The position numbers and the translations under genes were made by a program. A stretch of 64,000 nucleotides of DNA from Yersinia frederiksenii ATCC 33641 (GTDB taxonomy: Bacteria > Pseudomonadota > Gammaproteobacteria > Enterobacterales > Enterobacteriaceae): positions 4,836,186 through 4,900,185 of the forward strand of contig NZ_KN150731.1 of NCBI RefSeq assembly GCF_000754805.1, read 5' to 3'. The notes under the pieces are model-generated. The model did no database searches, was not told the DNA's origin, and saw nothing but the letters and a program-made list of their open reading frames with translations. Positions 28,729 to 37,491 of the stretch are shown here, piece by piece. Numbering within the stretch: position 1 is the stretch's first letter; each line of letters begins with the position of its first letter.

Positions 28729-29234
28729 CAGATGTGGCCCACAATACAGCGTGGTTTATCTTGGATGCGCGAGACCGACCAGCGCATATCACGCCACAAC
28801 TCATCAATAGTGCTGTCGATACTGTCAGCTTTTTTGTCGCCTTTGGCACTGGTATCTACGCCGCGATAACGTTCATACAAGGTCGCGGTCGCCATTGCAC
28901 AAACGGCGCGCACATAATAGAAAACACGGATATTCTCCCCATCGACCTCATCCGACGGCACATCTATAAGGCGGTTAAACCCAGCGGTGACTTGCTGCTC
29001 GCGAAAATCGTGCAACTCTGCATTGGTCTCTGCCATACCGGTTTTAATGGCCTCACGCAGTCGTGCTGGAGAAACGGTCTGCTCAAGCCGCATCAGATCA
29101 CGAACGCGTTTTGGGTCGATGTCGGGAAAGAAAAAGGTGTTCTTTATCAGTGGCTCGTCATGCGCAGATGGCGGAATGACTACTGTGTCGCCATGTGGCT
29201 GCTCATCTTTTTTGGAAATAATCACTGTCGTCAT
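28728..29234 (-). CDS. L: Head completion protein gpL
   Basis: The 168-residue protein matches the P2 gpL head-tail connector (TVSPARLREAIKTGMAETNA, DELWRDMRWSVSRIQDKPRC). It stabilises filled heads before tail joining. An 89-bp gap separates it from M. Confidence 0.94.
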   Translation of the reverse strand: MTTVIISKKDEQPHGDTVVIPPSAHDEPLIKNTFFFPDIDPKRVRDLMRLEQTVSPARLREAIKTGMAETNAELHDFREQQVTAGFNRLIDVPSDEVDGENIRVFYYVRAVCAMATATLYERYRGVDTSAKGDKKADSIDSTIDELWRDMRWSVSRIQDKPRCIVGHI

Positions 29235-29323
29235 GACAACCTCAAAATAGAGGGCGGTGGACGCAAGCGTTGATCTGGTAAGTTGTCGCGGCTTGCGTGC
29301 CGCCCGGCGCGGGGCGCATTTGG

Positions 29324-29986
29324 TTAACGACTGGCGCTGGCTTTACGCAGTTGGCTCTCCAGCCGTTCAATATCTTTTTTCACACCGCAATGGTTGTTGA
29401 GTTGTAAAGCGCGTTTCAGATGGACGAGTGCTTGCTCTGCTTTGCCACTGTCCCGCAGGACGATACCGGCGATTTTGTGCAGCTTGGCGCGCACTTGATC
29501 GGGCATATCCTCGGCATCGGTCAGTTCCATTGTGGCCAGCAGGTGGTCGATATTGACGGACTGGCCAGCACTGTGGGCGCGAGTGGCGGCATCGGCCACA
29601 TCTTCAGCCAATAAGTAAGGCGTAGAGCGTTTATAGCGATCCGGCATCACGAGGCGATGGTGCAAGGCATAGTGGGCAATCTCCAGCGCACCGGCAATAT
29701 CGCCAACATCCAGCTTCCACACCATAACCGTCATCAATACCGCATCTTGTGCGCCTCGGCCTTCACTCAACACTCCGCTCACCCAAGGGGCGTAATAGGG
29801 CAGCATTTCCCGTTTGCGTTCAGCTTTGCGCTCCATTGAATGCACATTTTTCAGGGCGCGAATATCTTCAGCTAGTTTTAGTAGCATCAGTTCATAGCCA
29901 TTGGCATGGCGCAGCGGCTCATCAATCTGCTGCGCCGCCTCCGCCGCTAAAACTCGCATCATGTGCCGTCTGGCGGGGCTTAACAT
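29324..29986 (-). CDS. M: Terminase small subunit gpM
   Basis: The 220-residue protein is P2 gpM-like (MLSPARRHMMRVLAAEAAQQ, DVGDIAGALEIAHYALHHRL, MPDQVRAKLHKIAGIVLRDS). It binds and cuts the cos site with gpP to make cohesive ends. It is slightly shorter than P2 M because the Lys/Pro-rich tail is missing. Confidence 0.95.
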   Translation of the reverse strand: MLSPARRHMMRVLAAEAAQQIDEPLRHANGYELMLLKLAEDIRALKNVHSMERKAERKREMLPYYAPWVSGVLSEGRGAQDAVLMTVMVWKLDVGDIAGALEIAHYALHHRLVMPDRYKRSTPYLLAEDVADAATRAHSAGQSVNIDHLLATMELTDAEDMPDQVRAKLHKIAGIVLRDSGKAEQALVHLKRALQLNNHCGVKKDIERLESQLRKASASR

Positions 29987-29989
29987 GAT

Positions 29990-31057
29990 TTAGGCTCCAA
30001 TCTCTGAATGCTCGTTTTTCGTTTCAGTCAATAGTTGGATATTTTCAATCAGGCAACCACAGCCGTATTCCTCCACCACATAATCCTGTTTGATAGATTC
30101 GTAGTTTTCGATGCGATCGCGGCGGGCGACTTCTTCGATATGGCGACGGTGGCTCTCGTCCATAAAATAGATCGACAGGTTGTCCAAACGAGTCACTAAC
30201 ATGGCATTGGCAGGGAAGTAGGGCACACGCACCGCTGGCAAGTTGCCGATACGTTTTTGGCTAACAATTACATCCGCTGCCAACATTTCGCTATTGGGTT
30301 GTTTTTGGTTAATTAGTGGGAAATATTTATCGGCTAACAACTCACGGCCACAGATCACCACTAAATCGGGATCTTCCTGATGCCACGGGTCAATCATGGT
30401 ATTGGTGGCATCAAATACCAGCGCATCGAGGTTTTTATAGTCGCCATTTTCGCCGACACGAATGACGCTGGAAATTATCGCACCATCTTTACCGGTCACT
30501 TTATCCATCACCCGTTGCGGCGCTTCGTTGCGGTATTTTTGTAGCCAGCCCACGGCTACATCTTGCAGCATTGGGTTTTGTTTGCGGTTCGACGTTGCAG
30601 AGCGTTTCACACCGTTAAAGCCCGCCATGATGTAATCCAATGCCTGACGCTTGGCGATGGCATCACGCAGCCGCAGTTGAAAATCCTGATACCGCGCCCA
30701 CAGGTCTAGTGTGTTATAGCGGATATGAAAATCGAAGTTCATCTGTTCACACTGATAACGGCGGGCTTCCAGCGTGGCAAAGTCAGCTGTTTCACGCTCG
30801 GTGCCAGTCGCAGTATCAGTAGTGCTGGCAATAGAACCAGTGACGCCGATACCGATTTTTTCACCGGTTAACTCGGCCACCGGCACCATATTGATACGGC
30901 TGAGAAACTCGGATGACTCCTGCACGCGGGTCATCAGGGTTTGGGTAACCGACGGCTCGACGCTGAATTTTTTCGCCACATCGCTCACCTCAATGCCATT
31001 CAATTTGGCAACCTGAGTCAGGTAAGCGTTGAATTTGATTCGGGTATTAGGTCGCAT
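29990..31057 (-). CDS. N: Major capsid protein gpN
   Basis: The 355-residue protein is full-length P2 gpN-like (MRPNTRIKFNAYLTQVAKLN, DWHQEDPDLVVICGRELLAD-type region, GCGCLIENIQLL). It forms the T=7 capsid shell after processing by gpO. It lies between scaffold/protease O and terminase M. Confidence 0.96.
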   Translation of the reverse strand: MRPNTRIKFNAYLTQVAKLNGIEVSDVAKKFSVEPSVTQTLMTRVQESSEFLSRINMVPVAELTGEKIGIGVTGSIASTTDTATGTERETADFATLEARRYQCEQMNFDFHIRYNTLDLWARYQDFQLRLRDAIAKRQALDYIMAGFNGVKRSATSNRKQNPMLQDVAVGWLQKYRNEAPQRVMDKVTGKDGAIISSVIRVGENGDYKNLDALVFDATNTMIDPWHQEDPDLVVICGRELLADKYFPLINQKQPNSEMLAADVIVSQKRIGNLPAVRVPYFPANAMLVTRLDNLSIYFMDESHRRHIEEVARRDRIENYESIKQDYVVEEYGCGCLIENIQLLTETKNEHSEIGA

Positions 31058-31078
31058 GAGGTTCTCTCAGTCTGGTTA

Positions 31079-31900
31079 TTAACAGTTGGTCAGAAAGGTT
31101 TCATCACCATTACCGCCGTTGGCCATCGGGCGACGCAGTTGGATCAGGCTTTCGCTATGGTCGAGGCTGGCGTACAGGTGGGAAAGTTGCTGCTGATTGG
31201 CTTCAATCTGTTGCTCAATTTGTTGAAAACGTTGCTCGTTAGTATCAGCCTGAACTTGCAACTGTTCAGCAACGGTGGTCACTGCGGCGTGAACATCAGT
31301 AAAGCGGGCATCGTCAGAGGATTGCTTGCGGTTAAACAGCTCTTTTACCCGGCTAAGTAAACTGATTCCGGATTCGGGAATCTCTTCAAATTCAATCGCG
31401 GCCTCAACGGCAACAGAGAACAAATCGGTGGGTTCCAGTTTCTTACCGGCCAGCGGGTTGGTTTTGGCACGGGCGCAGAATTCCAACATTTCAGTACCCA
31501 AGCTGGCCGGGTCATCAGTCACCGCCAGGCCAATCAGATAGCATTTACCGCTGTTGGAGAAATTCGGGCGAATCTCCATTGAGGTGTAAACCTTTTGTCG
31601 GGCTTGCACCATTGCCACTAAATCCTCAGTTGGAACCACCTTGGCATATAACGCCCACTTACCGTTTAGCGCGGAATCATCATTAATCTTCTCGGCTTTT
31701 AGCTCGACCACATCACCATAACGGCGGAAAGGGCTGTCAGGCAGTAAACCTTTAATATGCTCCAGATTGATGCGGCAACCATAGACGCGCGGGTCAAAGG
31801 TATCTGCCATTTGCTGAATGTCATTACCGTCGATAATGCGACCATCGCAAGTATCACCTTCGACGCCGATACGGAAAAACTTAGAAATTTTCTTGGCCAT
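31079..31900 (-). CDS. O: Capsid scaffold and protease gpO
   Basis: The 273-residue protein is P2 gpO. The serine-protease triad residues known for P2 (D19, H48, S107) are all present at the same positions here. The C-terminal half is a coiled scaffold (LQVQADTNEQRFQQIEQQIE). gpO guides capsid assembly, cleaves N and itself, and is then lost. It is the first gene of the leftward head operon, divergent from P across a 142-bp promoter region. Confidence 0.96.
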   Translation of the reverse strand: MAKKISKFFRIGVEGDTCDGRIIDGNDIQQMADTFDPRVYGCRINLEHIKGLLPDSPFRRYGDVVELKAEKINDDSALNGKWALYAKVVPTEDLVAMVQARQKVYTSMEIRPNFSNSGKCYLIGLAVTDDPASLGTEMLEFCARAKTNPLAGKKLEPTDLFSVAVEAAIEFEEIPESGISLLSRVKELFNRKQSSDDARFTDVHAAVTTVAEQLQVQADTNEQRFQQIEQQIEANQQQLSHLYASLDHSESLIQLRRPMANGGNGDETFLTNC

Positions 31901-31987
31901 AATGGGAGTCCGTGAATGGGTCAGTTAAATCAGCGCTAGTTTCCTGACTCCCAATATCCATCGCCACTACTCAAAATCCTTTAATCA

Positions 31988-31999
31988 CTGACACAACAG
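31988..31999. promoter_or_regulatory. Candidate Ogr-binding motif between divergent O and P
   Basis: CTGACACAACAG, identical to the FI-upstream copy, lies 88 bp before the O start and 44 bp before the P start. It could serve either or both divergent late promoters, as in P2. Confidence 0.55.
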
Positions 32000-32042
32000 T
32001 GAGTTGAGGAAGAATTAAATTCGTTTTCGTAGCCTTGCGCTC

Positions 32043-33806
32043 ATGATGACGACCCCAACTACTCTTATCAGCGATCCACGACGGCAGGCGGCTTTGCTTT
32101 ACTGGCAGGGCTTTTCTGTGCGCCAGATTGCGGAGATTCTGAACCAGAAAGCGCCAACCGTGCAGAGCTGGAAACAGCGGGATGTCTGGGAGGATGTTTC
32201 CCCAGTATCGCGTGTGGAGAGCAGTCTGGAAGCGCGGTTGATTCAGCTGATTATGAAAAATAACAAGGAGGGGGGCGACTACAAAGAGATTGACCTGCTA
32301 GGTCGCCAGATTGAGCGATTGGCACGGGTTAATCGTTACAACCAAACCGGCAATGAAGCCGATCTGAATCCGAAGATACGTAACCGTAATAAAGGGGAAC
32401 GTAAGTCGGCTGAGAAGAATGTGTTTAGCGACGCGGCTATTGAAGCGCTGAATGATATTTTTCTGGAAACCACGTTTGAATATCAGAAAGGTTGGTATCG
32501 GGCTGGCTTGCAGCATCGTATTCGCAATATTCTTAAATCGCGCCAAATTGGCGCGACCTTCTACTTTGCCCGTGAAGCGCTAATAGATGCGCTAACCACT
32601 GGGCGCAATCAGATCTTCCTGTCAGCCAGTAAGGCGCAGGCGCATGTATTCAAAAACTACATTATAGATTTTGCCCGACAGGTAGAAGTTGACCTGAAAG
32701 GCGATCCGATGGTGCTGGCCAACGGTGCGCGGCTGTTCTTTCTCGGCACTAATATCCGCACCGCTCAGAGCTACACCGGCAACCTGTATCTCGATGAATA
32801 CTTTTGGATACCGAAGTTTCAGGAGTTGCGCAAAGTGGCTTCGGGTATGTCATTACACAAAAAATGGCGCACCACCTATTTTTCTACGCCATCCAGTCTG
32901 GCCCACAGCGCATATCCGTTTTGGTCTGGCGAGCTGTTTAATAAAGGGCGTAAGAACAAAGAACAGCATATTTATGTTGATCTCAGCCATAGCCATTTGA
33001 TGCACGGTGCGCTGTGTGGCGACGGTCAGTGGCGGCAGATTGTCACTGTTGAAGATGCGCTGGCGGGTGGCTGTAACCTGTTTGACCTCGACCAACTCGC
33101 GCTGGAATACAGCCCTGCGGAATATCAAAACCTGCTGATGTGCGAATTCGTCGATGATAAAACCTCGGTATTCCCGTTCGAAGAGTTGCAGGGCTGCATG
33201 GTCGATAGTCTGGAGGAGTGGGACGATTTTAATCCTTACGCCTATCGACCTTTTGGTTATCGGGCGGTTTGGTTGGGTTATGACCCGTCTCACACCGGTG
33301 ACAGTGCGGGTTGTGTGGTATTGGCTCCACCGCTGGTACTCGGCGGCAAATTCCGCATTTTGGAACGCCATCAATGGAAGGGAATGGACTTCGCCACTCA
33401 AGCTGAATCCATCAAAACCCTAACTGAAAAATACTGCGTGGAATATATCGGTATCGACGCCACGGGCATTGGGCAGGGCGTCTATCAATTAGTGCGGGAG
33501 TTCTTTCCGGCGGTGCGGGAGATTCGTTACAGTCCGGAGATTAAAACCGCGCTGGTGCTGAAAGCCAAAGACCTGATCACCAGTGGGCGGCTGGAGTATG
33601 ACTCCGGCCACACCGATATCACCCAATCTTTTATGGCTATCCGCAAAACCATGACTGCCAGCGGTGGCCGTGCCACTTACCAAGCTAGCCGCAGCGAAGA
33701 CGCCAGTCATGCAGATATCGCATGGGCGGCGATGCACGCGATGATTAATGAACCGCTAACCGCCGGTAACGGTTATGCCCAATCTTCAATTCTGGATTTT
33801 AACTGA
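32043..33806 (+). CDS. P: Terminase large subunit gpP
   Basis: The 587-residue packaging motor begins with a helix-turn-helix region (QGFSVRQIAEILNQKAPTVQ). An ATPase domain follows (Walker-A-like LKSRQIGATFYF near 165), then an RNase H-like nuclease (GYDPSHTGDSAG and IGIDATGIGQGVYQL). It translocates DNA into the head and cuts cos with gpM. Its stop and the Q start share a base (TGATG). Confidence 0.97.
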   Translation: MMTTPTTLISDPRRQAALLYWQGFSVRQIAEILNQKAPTVQSWKQRDVWEDVSPVSRVESSLEARLIQLIMKNNKEGGDYKEIDLLGRQIERLARVNRYNQTGNEADLNPKIRNRNKGERKSAEKNVFSDAAIEALNDIFLETTFEYQKGWYRAGLQHRIRNILKSRQIGATFYFAREALIDALTTGRNQIFLSASKAQAHVFKNYIIDFARQVEVDLKGDPMVLANGARLFFLGTNIRTAQSYTGNLYLDEYFWIPKFQELRKVASGMSLHKKWRTTYFSTPSSLAHSAYPFWSGELFNKGRKNKEQHIYVDLSHSHLMHGALCGDGQWRQIVTVEDALAGGCNLFDLDQLALEYSPAEYQNLLMCEFVDDKTSVFPFEELQGCMVDSLEEWDDFNPYAYRPFGYRAVWLGYDPSHTGDSAGCVVLAPPLVLGGKFRILERHQWKGMDFATQAESIKTLTEKYCVEYIGIDATGIGQGVYQLVREFFPAVREIRYSPEIKTALVLKAKDLITSGRLEYDSGHTDITQSFMAIRKTMTASGGRATYQASRSEDASHADIAWAAMHAMINEPLTAGNGYAQSSILDFN

Positions 33807-34834
33807 TGAGCAAACGCAAAGGCCGCAAGGCAGTAAAATCAACCAATCTAACTCGGCAACCGCAGCAACCAATTGAAGTGTTTAGCTTTGGCGAACCGTC
33901 CGCAGTGTTGGATCGCCGCGACATTCTGGATTACGCTGAATGCATCGGTAACGGCAAATGGATTGAACCGCCGATCAGTTTTACTGGGTTGGCCAAAAGT
34001 CTGCGGGCGGCGGTGCATCACAGCTCACCGATTTATGTGAAACGTAATATTCTGACCAGCACTTTTATTCCACATCCACTGCTTAGCGCCCAAGAGTTTA
34101 GCCGCTTTGCTCTGGATTTTTTGGTCTTCGGCAATGCCTTTCTGGAGAAGCGCTTCAATCGCTTAGGCAAGTTAATGCGGCTGGAATGTTCACCGGCCAA
34201 ATATACCCGCCGTGGAGTAGAAGATGATGTGTATTGGTTCGTGCAATCATTCCGAGAACCGCATCGCTTTGAACCAGGCACGGTATTTCACCTGATTGAA
34301 CCGGATATCAATCAGGAACTTTATGGCTTGCCGGAATATCTCAGTTCACTCAACTCAGCATGGCTGAACGAGTCGGCCACGTTATTTCGTCGCAAGTATT
34401 TCCAGAACGGCGCACATGCCGGTTATATTATGTATGTCACCGATGCGGCCCAAAGTAATACCGATGTAGAAACCTTACGCAACGCCATGCGCAGCACCAA
34501 AGGGTTAGGGAATTTTAAAAACTTGTTCTTCTACGCCCCAAATGGCAAGCCTGACGGTATTAAGATTGTCCCACTCAGCGAGGTGGCCACCAAAGACGAC
34601 TTCTTTAATATCAAAAACGCCAGTCGCGACGACCTACTCAGCGCCCACCGCGTACCACCGCAGATGATGGGTATTATCCCCAATAACACTGGCGGATTTG
34701 GCGACATAGAAAAAGCCAGTCAGGTGTTTGTAAGGAATGAGTTGATGCCGCTACAGGAACGGATGAAAGAGGTGAATGAGTGGATAGGGGAGGTGGTTGT
34801 AGATTTTAAACTATACAATCTGAAATGTGTTTAG
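33806..34834 (+). CDS. Q: Portal protein gpQ
   Basis: The 342-residue protein is full length and P2 Q-like (LDYAECIGNGKWIEPPISFT, DDLLSAHRVPPQMMGIIPNN). Twelve copies form the portal through which DNA enters and leaves the head. It is the last gene of the rightward P-Q operon. The cargo cluster begins just after it on the opposite strand. Confidence 0.96.
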   Translation: MSKRKGRKAVKSTNLTRQPQQPIEVFSFGEPSAVLDRRDILDYAECIGNGKWIEPPISFTGLAKSLRAAVHHSSPIYVKRNILTSTFIPHPLLSAQEFSRFALDFLVFGNAFLEKRFNRLGKLMRLECSPAKYTRRGVEDDVYWFVQSFREPHRFEPGTVFHLIEPDINQELYGLPEYLSSLNSAWLNESATLFRRKYFQNGAHAGYIMYVTDAAQSNTDVETLRNAMRSTKGLGNFKNLFFYAPNGKPDGIKIVPLSEVATKDDFFNIKNASRDDLLSAHRVPPQMMGIIPNNTGGFGDIEKASQVFVRNELMPLQERMKEVNEWIGEVVVDFKLYNLKCV

Positions 34835-34915
34835 TTTTTTATTGATATTAAAACTGACAGCATATATTTTTCACTGTCAGTTCGTTATTATCTAAATTAA
34901 TTCACAGAATAGAAA

Positions 34916-36313
34916 TTATTCATCTTCAAAGTGGCGATTTTGATGTGTGCGCCAACTGATCCCCTTGGATGAAAAAGAATATTTCACCCCACATATTTCA
35001 TGGAGGTGAATGCTACCAACATCAATGGATAAACATTCGGTGAAGTTAGATTCATCCTGTTTATTATCTTTTTTTTCTATTTTTAGTTCTGTTTCTAATA
35101 CACATATCTCATATTCATCGTCAAAATAAGACATTACCTTAAATTCTTTTTTTGATGGGGGTCTGAATTTTATCTTTGATGATTTATGAAAAATCACCAA
35201 ATTAAAATCATCATTTTTAGATTGGACTGATGGATACAATACCCCATCAACATTATATATGGGATGTTGTTCTAGAAATTCTGCTACAGCTTGAGTGGTT
35301 AGGTAATCGAATGCTTCAGCAGATGGTAAAACAGGGCTAACAATTCTTTCTTTTAAATTCTTTAAAAAGGCTACTTGGTTAATCTTTTTTTTAAATATAG
35401 GATCAAATAAACTGCCTTTAGGTGATATTTTATCTAGATTTCTTAAATCTAAAACTTTTAATTTTGAGGTTATATCAAATTTGGTGGTTAATACCTGACT
35501 TCCAACTGATGGTCTAATCTCGGAGATGGCTGTTTCACGGGTGTTGGCACCATAAAAAACAGATATTCCTCGAGCATTCATTCTTCCTGAACCACTATAA
35601 ACTGTAGCGGGAGGCCCCAACAAATTTTCAGGGTCAACTAAAGCTTTTTCCATTGTTTCAAAATTTTCGAAGGATCTAGCTCTATATAAATGAGTTATTT
35701 TAGTATCAACTCCGACATACTTAAGTAATGGCTTATTATTGAATGTATTCATAGTATCAAGTCCGGAAAAAATTTCTTCTAAGGTACTCATGACATTATG
35801 ATTAAAGTATCTGGCCTCTTCTTTAAGGGATTGCTCTAATTTGTTCCAAAGTTGATGATATTCATTGCCATTAGCTTTTGTTTCTGTGTAGTGAGATTCA
35901 CTTGAAAACTCTGTTTCTATATCTGGCTCATCGTGATGTGACCAACTAGAGTTTTTATCTTCAAGATAGATTTGTATATTTTCAGCTATTTCCATACTAA
36001 CACCAGCAAGATCAAATATAAGGTTAGTAATATCTTGCCCTTCTCGCTCCCAATCGTAAGAACTTTCTTTATCTCTTAGCATTGCATATTGGAAATCATC
36101 AGGCTGATCAGATGTTTTAATATAGTGTTCTGTTATTGTCTTTTCAATTCTATCTCCAATATCTTGAATGGTAATAGTCATTTCTTTCTCATGACAATAA
36201 CTGCATTTTCTTTTTCTACTTAGTTTTTTATTTGTAGACTCAATTTCATTAGATAAAAATTTCTCACCAACACAGCAATAGCAAATATATTTTTTTCTTG
36301 GATTAAAATTCAT
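34916..36313 (-). CDS. RES-domain protein with N-terminal zinc-finger and HEPN/RES-type region
   Basis: The 465-residue protein has three parts. The N-terminus carries a CxxC...CxxC zinc-ribbon-like motif (about residues 10-37; YCCVGEKF and CSYC). An acidic helical region follows to about 200, as in proteins named HEPN/RES N-terminal. The C-terminal RES domain (about 205-390) shows the Arg (HLYRAR, GRMNARG), Glu (ETAISEIRP) and Ser (VLYPSVQS) that name the family. Known RES proteins are toxins that degrade NAD+. The usual Xre/DUF2384 antitoxin is absent; instead a 48-residue ORF overlaps the start by 4 nt. ATG 36313 is chosen for that overlap. The gene is strongly AT-rich. Domain call good; toxicity is inference. 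Confidence 0.85.
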   Translation of the reverse strand: MNFNPRKKYICYCCVGEKFLSNEIESTNKKLSRKRKCSYCHEKEMTITIQDIGDRIEKTITEHYIKTSDQPDDFQYAMLRDKESSYDWEREGQDITNLIFDLAGVSMEIAENIQIYLEDKNSSWSHHDEPDIETEFSSESHYTETKANGNEYHQLWNKLEQSLKEEARYFNHNVMSTLEEIFSGLDTMNTFNNKPLLKYVGVDTKITHLYRARSFENFETMEKALVDPENLLGPPATVYSGSGRMNARGISVFYGANTRETAISEIRPSVGSQVLTTKFDITSKLKVLDLRNLDKISPKGSLFDPIFKKKINQVAFLKNLKERIVSPVLPSAEAFDYLTTQAVAEFLEQHPIYNVDGVLYPSVQSKNDDFNLVIFHKSSKIKFRPPSKKEFKVMSYFDDEYEICVLETELKIEKKDNKQDESNFTECLSIDVGSIHLHEICGVKYSFSSKGISWRTHQNRHFEDE

Positions 36314-36456
36314 AAAATAGGCCTCTTTTTCAATAAACAAAGAACGGCTTGGGGCTTAACATCAAAACGTTCCGGAAGCTCTGTCTTAGTTAAATCTGCT
36401 TCATCGTAGTCTTGCTTAATTTCAGGCTTACTGAGTGCTTTAGTTTTTAGATCCAT
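36310..36456 (-). CDS. Small 48-residue ORF coupled to the RES-domain gene
   Basis: This frame reads MDLKTKALSKPEIKQDYDEA, continues DLTKTELPERFDVKPQAVLC, and ends with a TGA that overlaps the RES-gene ATG (ATGA). It fills most of the 185-bp gap between the HNH and RES genes. The first 30 residues are charged and acidic, as in many antitoxins. It is not recognised as any known family, and its ribosome site is weak. The stop/start overlap suggests translational coupling, and position suggests an antitoxin or regulator of the RES protein. It could also be a non-coding leader. Confidence 0.5.
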   Translation of the reverse strand: MDLKTKALSKPEIKQDYDEADLTKTELPERFDVKPQAVLCLLKKRPIL

Positions 36457-36498
36457 AAATGCACAACAGTTCACTAAAATCTCTATATGCCTAAATAA

Positions 36499-37491
36499 TC
36501 AATCTTTTAACGGCTTGTTTAATAAGGCCAAAAGCTCTGATGGGGGAGTCTGTAACTTATGAACCTCATCATGGCAAACATTACAGAGAGTAATCAGATT
36601 TTCAACGGTATTTTCACCGCCATCAACATGGTGTTCTATATGATGGAGTTCAAGCAATGATCTTGGATCGCTCGGTTTTTTTAGCTGATATTGCCAGCCA
36701 CAATTTCTGCATGAATGATGGTCTCTTTCGAGAACTTTAACGCGCACAGGGTCAGGGATTTTTCTGTCATGTGGCTTGGCTTGTCGATCTTGCTCCAGAA
36801 GATAAGCGCCAACAGATAACTCCGGTCGACCGGAGTTTTTAGTGGCGATTGGCCAACCGTCTTCTGTGCGTAATTCTCTGGTTCTTCTGGCCCATTCTTT
36901 ACTATCGTTTGCAAGATAACGCAGTTCCTCTCCAGAAACAGCCCGACCAACGTTTTTTCTCAAATACAACAAGATTTTATCTTTAACAGAGATCTTGCTT
37001 TTGCGAAGTTCATTTGCTTCGTTCCAACGTAACGCAGCTTCTCTATCTTGTTCAGTGTTGACTAAGGTATAAACATCGGTTTTAAGAGTCTGAAGAGAAG
37101 TCGCGTTTAGTTCCTCAAGTGTTACTTCTTGCTGTTCTACAATTTCTTTCAACATTTTGCCACTGAGCACCGCCCAGCCAAATTCAACGCGTAACTCTCT
37201 AATTCTTCTTGCGTACTCACTGATTCCAGCGACAACCATGAGTTCATCGCCAAGAATGATTTGTCTTGGATATCTAATTAGATAGGAAAGAATACGATCT
37301 CTGGCTGAGTTGCTATCTTCACCGACAATCAATGAACTTCCTAAATCTCGCAAAAGATGGTTAGCAGGAACTAAGGCTCGGACTTGCTCCCGCAAGGATT
37401 CATCCAGCAGCTTGTGTTCAAAATCAGTAATAAGCTCAAGCAGTTCTTTACGCAGCTTTTCCGGCGTACTTTTCTGAGATCTTCTCGCCAT
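36499..37491 (-). CDS. HNH endonuclease, probable type II restriction enzyme
   Basis: The 330-residue protein has two related helical repeats in its N-terminal 230 residues (YARRIRELRVEFGW and WARRTRELRTEDGW), probably DNA-binding modules. A C-terminal HNH nuclease follows: the finger cysteines CRNCGW, ELHHIEHHVDGGENTVENL and CNVCH. It begins inside the 3' end of the adjacent cytosine methyltransferase gene (44-nt overlap), so the two form a restriction-modification operon with the methyltransferase translated first. The cut sequence cannot be read from the protein. Confidence 0.87.
   Translation of the reverse strand: MARRSQKSTPEKLRKELLELITDFEHKLLDESLREQVRALVPANHLLRDLGSSLIVGEDSNSARDRILSYLIRYPRQIILGDELMVVAGISEYARRIRELRVEFGWAVLSGKMLKEIVEQQEVTLEELNATSLQTLKTDVYTLVNTEQDREAALRWNEANELRKSKISVKDKILLYLRKNVGRAVSGEELRYLANDSKEWARRTRELRTEDGWPIATKNSGRPELSVGAYLLEQDRQAKPHDRKIPDPVRVKVLERDHHSCRNCGWQYQLKKPSDPRSLLELHHIEHHVDGGENTVENLITLCNVCHDEVHKLQTPPSELLALLNKPLKD

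Noticed and set aside
34806..34834. Truncation of portal gene Q by the cargo insertion
   Set aside because: Q is 342 codons, about the P2 length, with a normal C-terminal region, so the insertion lies after the gene.
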